NCBI GenBank assembly: GCA_020796225.1 | Contig: CM036775.1 | Span: 7,120,893-7,184,892 of the forward strand | Source: Arion vulgaris | Lineage: Eukaryota; Mollusca; Gastropoda; Stylommatophora; Arionidae | Length of the DNA stretch: 64,000 nt | Reading direction: 5' to 3' | Part shown: positions 53,392 through 63,634 of the stretch, one piece after another | How positions within the stretch are numbered: the stretch's first letter is position 1 | Layout: each line of letters begins with the position of its first letter | Program-made: the position numbers and the translations under genes | The notes under the pieces: model-generated | What the model was told of the DNA's origin: nothing | The model's input: only the letters and a program-made list of their open reading frames with translations | Database searches by the model: none

Positions 53392-55579
53392 TAGTCTGTC
53401 CATTAATTCGTCAGCACGGTTGACATTGATTTTCTCGAAAACTGCCTGTTGGATATCAGTGATTTTTTCATGCAGCCTTAGAATATCCATGACGCTAAAA
53501 TAAAGCTAACCAGTAGTCCATAGATGCTACGGATTTTGCACATCGGCGAATTCCTTTGATCTTTTATGGCAATTGCAAATACGGGGCTCAAATTTTAGAT
53601 TTTACAGTAATCCCTAGAATTTGTCCATGTCAATTCTATTCATAGGTGTATCTCTATATTAACTTGATAGGTCAAGTAATTAAGTGTGTTGCCCTTTATG
53701 TGCAATCGTGAACTTGGATACAATATGCAACAGTTAGTCCTCCCCTTCGGTAACCATTAGACCCCAGGGTGTCTTAACTTCACCACAAATTGTATGATGG
53801 TAGACGCATTTGGATATGGAAATGTATACGTTGCTATTTCTCAGTCTGTAATCAAAATATGATTTGTATCATCCCGAATCTGACGATTCCATGAGGTTGA
53901 TAATTGTTACTGGCTGGACAAATTGTAATCCATCTCGGTGCCAGTACTCGTCTTCCTCTCGGAGCACATGTTCAACACACTTCTTCCAGAACTGCATGTC
54001 TATCATTGAGAGGGACTCACGTGTCAGAACTTCAACATCACACATTTTAAATGTCCTGTACTGTTCGGCAACTTGCCCTTTTACTTTAGCCCAGACAAGC
54101 TCTATCGGATTGAGGTGAGCATGATATGAAGGTAGTCGCAAAGACGTGTGGCCGTATTCCGCAATGATTTTGTCAATATGAAACACCTTTGTCTTATTTG
54201 TCATCCTCACCAGGTGCAACAACTCGGGTTTCAAATATGTATCATCGAAGCTGACATTTTCCTTAGCAAGCCAAGTCCTAATTTGATCTTTTGTATTTGA
54301 TGCAGTTGGTACTTTGTCTTTCGCTGATACTGCGTTGTGATAGGATGCATTATCCATTACCAAGCATGATGGTCTGTTTAGAATTGGAAGTAGATCTTTC
54401 TCCATCCAGTGCCTGAAAATATGTCCATTCATTTCTGTGTGGTAGTACCTACCGTCGGTACTTTTGATTGGAAAATAAGTCCAGCGTCATGGACAAGACC
54501 TTCTTCACTGCTTCCTGCATGTGTTAGTATAATACGCTGGCCTTTGCTGCTTGGTATTTTTCTTTTCTGTTCACCGTCTACTGATTGCCATTCTTTAGCA
54601 TTTGTGTGGTGAGCATTGACCCAGGATTGGTCCAAATATACAATATCATAGCCTTGCCTCCGCCGCTCACGGATCTGCCTCAGGTATTTCCTTCGGGCAG
54701 CAATTAAATGTGGCTTTTCACAAATAATATTCCTGCCGCCTATAGTTTTTCTGAACGTGAAGCCGGCGGCTCTTACAATTTTCCATAGAGTACTTTTAGA
54801 AATGTCTATGCTGCAATCTGATTGCAGTTTCAATTTCAGTTTCCTGAGAGTAACAAGTTGATTTGTCGCAAACATTTTCAAGAGCTCCCGTCTTATGACA
54901 TCTATGTCAAAGTCGTCAATTGTTCTTTTCCTTCCTTGCTTGACATTAGTGCACTTTGTGTCCTGTTTAATCCATCGGGAAAAGGATTCTCTATTCAGAC
55001 CAAGCGCCAGTTGCGTTCGTTTCTCAGGGTTATGAATATCGCAATATAGATGACCTCTCTTAGATTCCCTACGGAAGTGTTGGTATAGTAAAACTGTAAC
55101 CTTCTGCATTGTTATAAATGTGCACTTCAGACTCATTATGAATGTGATATCAATGTCAGTTTTGATAAGCCAACAAATATGATACAATAGCTTCATACAA
55201 ATAGCGAGATACACCTATAACTATACAACGGTATCCCAATTATAACGTCATATGCTTTCCGCTTTCAAAGTCGACTGGGTTAGGTGCACGGGAATTCGTG
55301 AAATTGTTGTTTACTCACGATATTTCAATGTTACCATAATGTATTTTTAGAACAACGCGTCTGTGTACCGTAGATCTGTTACTATTGTGTACAATCCGGT
55401 GAGGTTGATTTTAATATAACCTGAAGAAGAAATATTTCAAACTACATCAAATTTTCTTGGAAAAAAATTTCTCTAGCGTCATGGATATTCTAAGGCTGCT
55501 TGCAAAAATCACTGAGATCCAGCAGGTAGTTTTCGAGAAAATCAATTTCAAACGTGCTCACGAATTAATGGACAGACTA
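53392..55579 (-). mobile_element. Tc1/mariner-superfamily transposon, complete ends, long D-E spacing
   Basis: 2188 bp bounded by inverted repeats of about 112 bp that start TAGTCTGTCCATTAATTCGT and end near 'cttagaatatccatgacgct', about 10% diverged between ends. Flanked by TA on both sides (53390-53391, 55580-55581). Carries one transposase gene on the minus strand. A direct repeat of about 35 bp ('ctttgaagcacactgtctgt') lies just outside both ends. Confidence 0.9.
53869..55214 (-). pseudogene. IS630/Tc1/mariner-type transposase with one frameshift
   Basis: Two abutting minus-strand frames, 55214-54429 and 54432-53869. N-terminal helix-turn-helix regions (LALGLNRESFSRWIKQ; VTLRKLKLKLQSDCSIDISK), then the DDE_3-type catalytic domain: first Asp in YLDQSWVNAHH (residue 195 of the first frame), second in CLVMDNASYHN (residue 27 of the second), Glu in HLNPIELVWAKVKG (residue 111). 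The spacing between second Asp and Glu is 83 residues, far above the 34-41 of classic Tc1/mariner and close to the DD82E group called Sailor. The frames are offset by one base at the T-run 54462-54465, consistent with loss of one base. Catalytic residues are all intact. Likely recently active or an assembly indel. Confidence 0.85.
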
Positions 55580-55581
55580 TA

Positions 55582-55734
55582 GTAGCATTGCTCTTTGAAG
55601 CACACTGTCTGTTGGTAAAGTGATTATGTGTACTGGATAAGTTTCTTCTGCAAAATCAACATTGCAGATTATATTTTAATTGTTTCCATACGAAGGAGTG
55701 CCGTCACCGCTTCCTCTTTTATCATAGTAAAAAG
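55582..55734. other. Flank: one 15-bp unit plus duplicated 35-bp segment
   Basis: 'gtagcattg' (array unit) followed by 'ctctttgaagcacactgtct', the same segment that lies left of the transposon at 53338-53374. The remainder is unrecognised. Confidence 0.7.
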
Positions 55735-55868
55735 AAAAGTAAAGAAACCCTTTTAATACCACATAGTATATAGGGTAATACAGTGTTAGGCTCGTATCTT
55801 TTCATTGATCGTCGGCACACGATGGATAATGTGGTCAACAATATGCGGGCCGCCTTTACTTCCCAGTG
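55735..55868 (-). mobile_element. SINE-1, 3' half (split copy)
   Basis: 'aaagaaacccttttaatacc' to 'gccgcctttacttccca' is the 3' half of a minus-oriented SINE-1. The matching 5' half is at 58360-58478, on the far side of the 19-bp array. Confidence 0.8.
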
Positions 55869-55918
55869 TTTTTCATAGTATCCAGTGTTTTTCCAAGTAT
55901 CCAATGTTTTTCCATAGT
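55869..55918. repeat. 19-bp array, left remnant
   Basis: Three units of TTTTTCCAAGTATCCAGTG type between the SINE half and the PLE; the main array continues at 57466. Confidence 0.88.
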
Positions 55919-57465
55919 GAAACACGTACAAACAAAGTACTATAGTTTTACAAAATACATAAACAGTGACGATAAACAGCAACGTTTCGACCAACAAGGC
56001 CTTTATCAAGCAAACGAACAAACAGGAGTGACAAATTAAAATGAAACACAAATGGACGACCAAATACCAACGTATCTAAGGAAAATCTGGAATAAAAACG
56101 AATAACGAAATAAATGTAACACAAAAAACACACATAAAAACTAGAAATAGAAAAGAAACAATGAAACATCTAGTAAATATATAACTTGAATACATGCAAA
56201 CATATACCCATATAGATTATAAAGCATGGGAAGAGAAAGTACTAAGAAGCATAATAATGTAATACATGCAACATATACCCATAGAGATTACAAAGCATTG
56301 GAAGAGAAAGTACTAAGAAGCATAAGAATGTAATACGTTGAGCCCGCGTGGTCGCAAGGTACCATACAAAGAAATCAACCGATTCTCCAGAGCAAATCGA
56401 CTACGATCATTAGAGGAACATGATCGGATGGCTGTGACCTGGACATCGCAAGCTCCTGAATGGTCAGTATCATTGAAATGGGTAGCTACAGGGTCACAGA
56501 GCATTGGCGTATATCGCGCAAGTGTTGGGCGAATCGGTCACTGAGTCTCCTGCCGGTTTCCCCAATATAGGCCTTGTTGCACCGCTTGCAGATAATGGCA
56601 TATATAATATTACGGGACTCGCACGTGAAACTGTCTTCAACAACGAACGTGGCTTTGGAAAAGACACCGTGCGGGTCTGTATTACATAAGCACAAGTGTT
56701 ACAGCGCCGACGGCCACACTGGATGGTGCCAAAATGACTCTGGATGTTTGGCTTGAGGCGACTGTGAACTAACATATCCTTAAGGCTTCTGTCCCGTCTG
56801 TACGCCACCAAAGGATAGTGTTGGAAGATTGAACGTGTATCAGGATCAGACTGAAGAATGGAGAGATGACGGAATAAGACTTTCTTCACAAGGGAACTAT
56901 GAGGGTGGAAAGTTAAGACAAGTTTCACCCTGTCAGAATTGGAAGTTCTATGCTGGTTAGAGAGAGCCTCCTGGCGAGAAATTTGCTGAACGCGCCGCAT
57001 AGCAGAAGCAAGCACCTTATCCGGGTATAAGCGCTTACGAAAGAAATCCAGCATCTCGTGAGCTCTATCGAGAAATTCGTCGTCCTCGCTACAGAGGCGA
57101 CGAAGGCGCAGAGTTGAGAGAATGGTAAAGAATCACGACAAGCCTGGGAATGGGAAGAGGTATAAAGAAGAAAACTATGTGCATCAGTAGGCTTGTAGTA
57201 TACTGATGTAGTGATGGTGGATATGCTGATAGTGATGTGATGTCAAGAAAGTTGACACAAGAGGTAGAGATGTGAGATGTAAACCGAATAGCCGGATTGA
57301 AGACATTAATGAAATTAATGAAGCGTGACAAATCGGCTTCAGGCATATCGGTAATGCCAATACAATCAGCAATGTATCTATGATACACAGACGGAAGAGG
57401 GCCATCATAGGAATTCCATACTAGGTGCTCAAGATGACCCATGAATAGACAAGCAAATAGACAAT
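55919..57465 (-). mobile_element. Penelope-like element, most complete copy, inside the 19-bp array
   Basis: Minus strand 57544-56313: RT end with YHRYIADCIGITDMPEADLS (the YIDD box, second residue changed to Ala; about 57384-57352) and FINFINVFNPAIRFTSHI. Then the 186-codon linker ORF (MLDFFRKRLYPDKV; KKVLFRHLSILQSDPDTRSI; LVAYRRDRSLKDML) and the GIY-YIG endonuclease (RNIIYAIICKRCNKAYIGET; GRRLSDRFAQHLRDIRQ; ALENRLISLYGTLRPRGLN). At least two frameshifts. The 3' end carries the 'caaagtactatag' terminus. It is 5'-truncated within the RT. Confidence 0.87.
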
Positions 57466-58360
57466 GTTTTTCCAAGTATTCAAAGTTTTTCCTAGTATCC
57501 AATGTTTTTCCAAGTATCCAATGTTTTTCCAAGTATATATCCAATGTTTTTCCAAGTATCCAGTGTTTTTCCTAGTATCCAATGTTTTTCCAAGTATCCA
57601 GTGTTTTTCCAAGTATCCAATGTTTTCCAAGTATCAATGTTTTTCCATGTATTCAAAGTTTTTTCAAGTATCCAGTGTTTTTCCAAGTATCCAGTGTTTT
57701 TCCAAGTATCCAATGTTTTCCAAGTATCCCAAAGTTTTTCCAAGTATCCAGTGTTTTTCCAAGTATCCAGTGTTTTTCCAAGTATTCAAAGTTTTTCCAA
57801 GTATCCAATGTTTTTCCTAGTATCCAGTGTTTTTCCAAGTATTCAAAGTTTTTCCTAGTATCCAGTATTTTTCCTAGTATCCAATGTTTTTCCAAGTATC
57901 CAGTGTTTTTCCTAGTATCCAGTGTTTTTCCTAGTATCCAATGTTTTTCCAAGTATCCAATGTTTTTCCTAGTATGCAGTGTTTTTCCTAGTATCCAATG
58001 TTTTTCCTAGTATCCAATGTTTTTCCAAGTATCCAGTGTTTTTCCAAGTATCCAACGTTTTTCCTAGTATCCAATGTTTTTCCTAGTATCCAGTGTTTTT
58101 CCAAGTATTCAAAGTTTTTTTTAGTATCCAATGTTTTTCCTAGTATCCAATGTTTTTCCTAGTATCCAATGTTTTTCCTAGTATCCAATGTTTTTCCAAG
58201 TATCCAGTGTTTTTTCAAGTGTCCAGTGTTTTTTCCCAAATATCCAATGTTTTCCTAGTTTCCAATGTTTTCCTAGTATCCAGTGTTTTCCAAGTATCAG
58301 TGTTTTTCAAGTATCAATGTTTTTCCTAGTATCCAGTGTTTTCCTAGTATCCAATAAAAA
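57466..58360. repeat. 19-bp minisatellite derived from SINE-1
   Basis: About 46 units of TTTTTCCAAGTATCCAGTG/AATG with ccaag/cctag variants. 19 bp gives open frames of about 118-142 codons with period 19 residues; artefacts. The unit part 'aGTATCCAGTG' lines up with SINE-1 'gGTACCCAGTTG' at the exact point where the host SINE is split. Confidence 0.93.
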
Positions 58361-58478
58361 CTGGGTGAACCTGAGAAACGTTTACGATAAGAAAAATTAT
58401 GCATCTAACGTGGAATTGAACCCAGACCACTAGTGTAAGAAGCTTGTTCACTAACAACTACGCTACTGCGGCTTTCCT
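58360..58478 (-). mobile_element. SINE-1, 5' half (split copy)
   Basis: 'aaactgggtgaacctgagaa' to 'tgttcactaacaactacgct', with B box GGTTCAATTCC on the minus strand: the tRNA-like head that completes 55735-55868. Confidence 0.8.
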
Positions 58479-58619
58479 ATATTTTTATACCAGGAAGTAT
58501 AATTATGGAATTCGGAGTTACAATCTGTAAAATTTTCTGTTACCACCGACACGTGATGTATGGTATGAACAACCGTGGCCACCGTCAACATCAGGCCGAC
58601 TAGCTCAGACGGAAAATCA

Positions 58620-58904
58620 ATAATTCATGTTGTATTGGGGCTGGATTGTGTATATGTTTTATAGAACACTAAGGTTTTTTTTGCAATTTTACTCAAAATT
58701 CAATGCATTCATGGTTGCTTTTAAATAAAAAATATTAATAATATTGATATTACTTTGCTTGAAACTGAACTTGTTACATAATATAAATTTGATATAGTAT
58801 GTTGTGTTGTTTTTAACATGAATTAGTCTATATATAATAATACTAGAATGCGAGGATCACGCGACAGTTGTGGTCTTATTTCTTAGAAGTTTTACATGAG
58901 CCCG
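58620..58904. repeat. Repeat R8, copy 1
   Basis: AT-rich; 'gggctggattgtgtatatgt' to 'acagttgtggtcttatttct', paralogous to 59845-60100. The two flank the 24-bp array. Confidence 0.75.
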
Positions 58905-59697
58905 CCGGCCGTATGATACATGAGCCTGCCGGCGTATGATTCATTAGCCTGCCGACCGTATGTTACATGAGCCCGCCAGCCGTATGATTCATGAGCCCGC
59001 CGGCCGTATGATGACCAGGATGATGAGCCACCGGCGTATGATCATAGCCCGCCGGTCGTATGATCATGAGCCCCGGTCGATGATCATGAGCCCGCCGGCC
59101 GTATGATACATGAGCCCGCCGGCCGTATGATACATGAGCCCGCCGGCCGTATGATACATGAGCCCACCGGTCGTATGATACATGAGCCGCCGGCCGTATG
59201 ATTCATGAGCCGCCGGCCGTATGATACATGAGCCCGCCGGTCGTATGATACATGAGCCCGCCGGTCGTATGATACATGAGCCCGGCGCGAGGCTCGCCGT
59301 ATGATACATGAGCCCGCCGGTCGTATGATACATGAGCCCGCCGGCGTATGATACATGAGCCGCCGGCCGTATGATACATGAGCCCACCGGCGTATGATAC
59401 ATGAGCCCGCCGGCCGTATGATACATGAGCCCGCCGGCCGTATGATACATGAGCCCGCCGGCCGTATGATACATGAGCCCGCCGGCCGTATGATCATGAG
59501 CGCCCGGCCGTATGTATTTTAGCCGGTCGTATAAACTGAGCTCTCCCGGTCTATGATACATGAACGCCGGTCGTATATACAGAGCCGCCGGTCGTAGATA
59601 CATGACGCCACCGGTCCTGATACATGAGCCGCCGGCCGTATGATACATGCGCCCGTCGGCCGTATGATACATGAGCCCGCGGCCGTATGATATTTTA
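58905..59697. repeat. 24-bp GC-rich minisatellite (GAGCCCGCCGGCCGTATGAT)
   Basis: About 33 units of 24 bp, much richer in GC and CpG than the surroundings. Both ends carry units with deletions. Minus ORFs (MYHTAGGL period) are artefacts. The diverged sequence 'cttaccagagtccgaaggcc' at 60093 in R8 copy 2 looks like the single-copy precursor. Confidence 0.95.
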
Positions 59698-59844
59698 AGG
59701 CCACAGAAAAATATAAAACGGGATCGCATTTACTTCCCTTGTTCTATTCTGGTACCCCATTGGAACTGGGTTAAGCCACAGCCAACTCTAGATAACTAGA
59801 CCAGAAAACTCACCTGGGAATCTCTGACCTACATCAGAGAAGGG

Positions 59845-60100
59845 GGCTGGAAAATATATATGTTTGATAGAACACTGCAAGTTTTTTTGCAATTTTACTT
59901 AATTCTGTGAGTCTATGATATTTATTGGTGAAAAATATTCATAATAGTGATATTCCTTATTGTTAAATTTAACTGTTGTATAATATAACTTGAGTTAGCA
60001 TTTTGTTCTGATTTAAAATGAATTCGTCTATATACACCAATATTGGAATTCGAGGTCACGTGGTGTAGTTGTGGTCTGATTTCCTATAATTCTTACCAGA
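59845..60100. repeat. Repeat R8, copy 2
   Basis: 'gggctggaaaatatatatgt' to 'gtagttgtggtctgatttcc', followed by an unamplified version of the 24-bp unit. Confidence 0.72.
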
Positions 60101-60648
60101 GTCCGAAGGCCCATAAGTTTATAGTTGGCTCTGGTTAAGCATCCATCCCTGAGAAAAGAGCTCAGCAAGATCTCTACCAACAAAGAGTTACACTTCAGTG
60201 GGTACCAACCATCACCTGTGGGGTCCCAGGTAACAATAAGGCAGACAAACTTGCTAAAAAGGGAGCAGAATGTGAACAAATAGATAATGAAATCACATAC
60301 TTTGAAAAAAAGAGCTATCATGGACATTAGAAAAGAACCTAAACCATCCAACGATGACTACCACACACTTGACAGACAAGGACAGACTATCATCTTCCGA
60401 CTCAGGATAGGTCATACCAGACTGAACAAACACCTACACAGGCTGTGATTGTCCCCAACCCCTCTGTGCCCCTGTGGCTCCGCTCAACAAACCACAGAAC
60501 ATGTCCTGCAAGACTGCCCCCTGTATGTCCTCCCAAGAAGGAATGCTGGCCCTACAACACAACACTACATTCAAAACTACATGGCACTAGAGATGAGCTC
60601 CAGACAACAGTCGATTTCATCATAAGAACGCGTCTAACGGTATAATCA
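60100..60648 (+). pseudogene. RNase H-LINE C-terminal half
   Basis: Codes LQWVPTITCGVPGNNKADKL, AKKGAECEQIDNEIT (RNase H last motif, with HC changed), then shifted frames with RIGHTRLNKHLHRL and the Cys/His box (CPCGSAQQTTEHVLQDCPLY), and finally TTLHSKLHGTRDELQTTVDF, IIRTRLTV stop at about 60645. The end of this ORF is the seed of the 78-bp array. Confidence 0.8.
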
Positions 60649-61235
60649 TCAAAACTACATGGCACTAGAGATGAGCTCCAGACAACAGTCGATTTCATCA
60701 TAAGAACGCGTCTAACGGTATAATCATCAAAACTACATGGCACTAGAGATGAGCTCCAGACAACAGTCGACTTCATCATAAGAACGCGTCTAACGGTATA
60801 ATCATCAAAACTACATGGCACTAGAGATGAGCTCCAGACAACAGTCGATTTCATCATAAGAACGCGTCTAACGGTATAATCATCAAAACTAGCGATTGCA
60901 AGAGATGAAGAAAAGTCGATAATAAGAAGGCTACAGGGGTTCATAAACTTGGCAAAGGACCAACAACAGTCGTTTCAATAAGCGCGTCTCTTAACTACTA
61001 CATGGCACTAGAGATGAGCTCCAGACAACAGTCGATTTCATCATAAGAACGCGTCTAACGGTATAATCATCAAAACTACATGGCACTAGAGATGAGCTCC
61101 AGACAACAGTCGATTTCATCATAAGAACGCGTCTAACGGTATAATCATCAAAACTACATGGCACTAGAGATGAGCTCCAGACAACAGTCGATTTCATCAT
61201 AAGAACGCGTCTCATGGCATAATCATCAAAATAGC
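60568..61235. repeat. 78-bp minisatellite made of a LINE C-terminus
   Basis: Units of 78 bp (26 codons) beginning 'caaaactacatggcactaga' and including the last codons and stop of the RNase H LINE. Four and a fraction at 60568-60890, a scrambled piece 60890-60997, then three more to 61235. Units are nearly identical, so the amplification is recent. Minus-strand ORFs are artefacts. Confidence 0.95.
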
Positions 61236-61339
61236 GATCGCAGAAGAAGAAGAAGAAGTACGAAATAAATGGCATCCAGCGTTGTAAACTTTAAACGGAC
61301 CACGCGCATAATAATCGAGTACTCTTAACTACTACGATA

Positions 61340-61475
61340 CTGTGACTCATATGCATATAGTCTTCCACTTTGAAAGCTCTATATCGACTACTTGTTCAAT
61401 AGCTCTTAGTGATATGTATGTTATCCAAGGCTCAGAGAGATTGTAAGTTGGTCGAAGTACAATCTCTACACATAA
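61340..61475 (-). mobile_element. SINE-3 fragment
   Basis: 'actttgaaagctctatatcg', 'actacttgttcaatagctct' and 'atccaaggctcagagagatt' match the 3' part of SINE-3; it passes directly into the 25-bp array. Confidence 0.65.
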
Positions 61476-62115
61476 TGAAGGCCCCTCTCTACACGATAAT
61501 GAAGGCACACCTACGGGTTTCTAAATCTACGATAATGATGTCTCATCTCTACACGATAATGGATGTCTCACATCTACACGATAATGAAGGCATCATCTCT
61601 ACACGATAATGGATGTCTCACATCTACACGATAATGGATGTCTCACATCTACACGATAATGAAGGCATCATCTCTACACGATAATGGATGTCCTCTAACA
61701 TATTCTACACTACACGATAATGGATGCCTCATCCATAAAATGTATACGATAATGAAAGGGATCATCTCTACCGATAATGGATGTCACATCTCACGATAAT
61801 GGATTCTAACATCTAACGATAATGGATGTCCTCTACACGATAATGAGGCATCATCTCTACGCGATAATGGATGTCTCATCTACACGATAATGAAGGCATC
61901 ATCTCTACGATAATGGATCCACATCTACACGAAGAATAATGTGGGCCTCATCCTACAGATAATGGCCCCACCTCTTAGAGGATAATGGAGGCTCCTCTAC
62001 AGCTAATGGAGGCCTCATCTCTACAAGATAATGGAGGCCCCACCTCTAGAAGATAATGGAGGCCTCATCTCTACAAGATAATGGAGGTCTCATCTCTAGA
62101 AGATAATGGAGGCCT
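61476..62115. repeat. ~25-bp minisatellite (CTACACGATAATGGATGTC)
   Basis: About 25 irregular units with 'ctacacgataatg' plus 'gatgtctca', 'aaggcatca' or 'gaggcctca' endings; indel-rich in the middle. It ends 120 bases before gene B exon 2. Confidence 0.93.
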
Positions 62116-62236
62116 AATGGCGATGAAGTAGAAATATAGCAAAAAGATAAGAAAATTGTTAAAGAAAATATAATATTTACTTCTACACATAACAGTTAAT
62201 AATAATGTTTTCTTGTATCTTCTTGTTTACTTTCAG

Positions 62237-62353
62237 GTTGAGAAGTCTCAAGCAACTCCAGTTGCCAGTGCACAATTTGGCTATTATGATTATTACTACA
62301 ATTGGTTCCCTATCGATTATGGAGACTATTCCACCAACCAATACACCACTCCG
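62237..62353 (+). CDS. Gene B exon 2, 117 nt, Tyr-rich secreted segment
   Basis: Between acceptor 'cttcttgtttactttcag' and donor GTAATTATAG (from 62354), phase 0, 39 codons. Starts VEKSQATPVASAQFGYYDYY, then Y-N-W-F-P-I-D-Y and further Tyr, Asp, Ser, Thr, ending T-T-P; eight of 25 residues after the conserved start are Tyr. The roughly 60 bases before the acceptor match gene A intron 1. The first 12 codons are almost identical to gene A exon 2. Further exons lie beyond the window. Confidence 0.8.
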
Positions 62354-62439
62354 GTAATTATAGACAAAACAATATAAGTGATCATGATTTAATGTTTAGT
62401 TTAGTCGTTAGATTATCATCACTGCACGTACAATGAATT

Positions 62440-63135
62440 AGTCCATAAGTGCTCTGATCTCCTCCTCAGTATGTCTCTCAGCGTGAACTACACCGGTTCT
62501 TTGTTGATTTACTGTTCTTCTTTGGCTACCAGCATATGCTCTTGTTAGCTACGTCACATTTGATTTGAAATCTTGAAAGTTTGGTTAGTGTTGTAGATTC
62601 ACCGCTATTACGTGAATCATTTACATGCCCTCTCTCCTTTAAGGAATTTAGAATATCAGCCTGATCCATTGCTCGCCCGCTTTGTACACCAGTCATACCT
62701 GCAAGCCTATTCGCACATTCATTCACCCTTACACATGCATGCCCTGGCACAAAAACAAAACTGATCTTTGTCAGCTTAGACCTTCCCAGCGACTCCATCT
62801 ATTGTCTCCTAGCTCATCTTGCATCAATCTTCCTGAGCATACTCACTGCGTCACTGAGAAAACATGCATGTATAAAAGTCTGTGACTCCAGCCTATCCAT
62901 AGCTTTAGTAACCGCCATGATTTCCATAGTGAGACTGCTCGTAGTCACGCAAAACCACCAATGTCTTCCTTCACAACAACCTCTCCGACTTGAGCAGTGA
63001 AAGCCCATGAGCTCCGCACATGTCGAATCACCGAACCATCTGTATAAATGATTACAACATTCTCAGATGAGTTCTCAGAAATGAATGCCTGAACTTCAAC
63101 CTCCATGACTAGTGGGTTGCCTTGTCTGCATTCAT
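62440..63135 (-). pseudogene. RNase H domain of a LINE
   Basis: Minus-strand frames: ENVVIIYTDGSVIRHVRSSW (first Asp), AVTTSSLTMEIMAVTKAMDR (Glu), SQTFIHACFLSDAVSMLRKI (second Asp), LTKISFVFVPGHACVRVNEC with ANRLAG (last Asp changed to Asn), AMDQADILNSLKERGHVNDS. Three frames and the lost Asp mark it as dead. Confidence 0.85.
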
Positions 63136-63545
63136 AAAGTATGTATGGCAGCAAATCATGGACATTGAACAAATAATCAATATGGTCATTGGAAGCCACA
63201 TAGATTTTATTTTACACAGGATTGCTGAAAACTCAATGGACAGCGAAGAAAACAAATGATGAGGTTTTAAATCAGGCATGCACACAAAGAAATCTCATGA
63301 AAAGAATAAGAATCAGAGAATGAAGTTTCTTCGGGCATATAATGTGAAGAGAAGGTTTAGAACATTTGGTGACTACAGGTAACATTCAAGGAAGGAGAGA
63401 GCGTGGAAGACAGAGAAAGAAGATGTTGGCTGATCTGACGTCGTGGTTCAATAAAATATCGACGTCAGAACCGATTAACTTCATCAAGGAGAGAGAGATG
63501 GAGAGACATGATCGTCTACGCCAGCAGACATGGCACTTGATTGAT
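63135..63545 (+). pseudogene. LINE C-terminal fragment
   Basis: AKKTNDEVLNQACTQRNLMK, then a decayed FFGHIMxREGLEHLVTTG, GRRERGRQRKKMLADLTSWF and EREMERHDRLRQQTWHLID. Same family as 43015. Confidence 0.8.
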
Positions 63546-63634
63546 TGATTGATTGCTTGATCATAAATTATAAATAAAATGATAATATTGTAGATATAAA
63601 TGATCACTGACTTGTTAGACTTGTCAGCTCATGT

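Noticed and set aside
57464..58010. Phe/Ser-rich 118-142-codon ORFs
   Set aside because: 19-bp satellite frames; period 19 residues equals three units.
58905..59697. Possible CRISPR array (regular GC-rich repeats with variable bits)
   Set aside because: Units are contiguous with no spacers, and the genome is eukaryotic.
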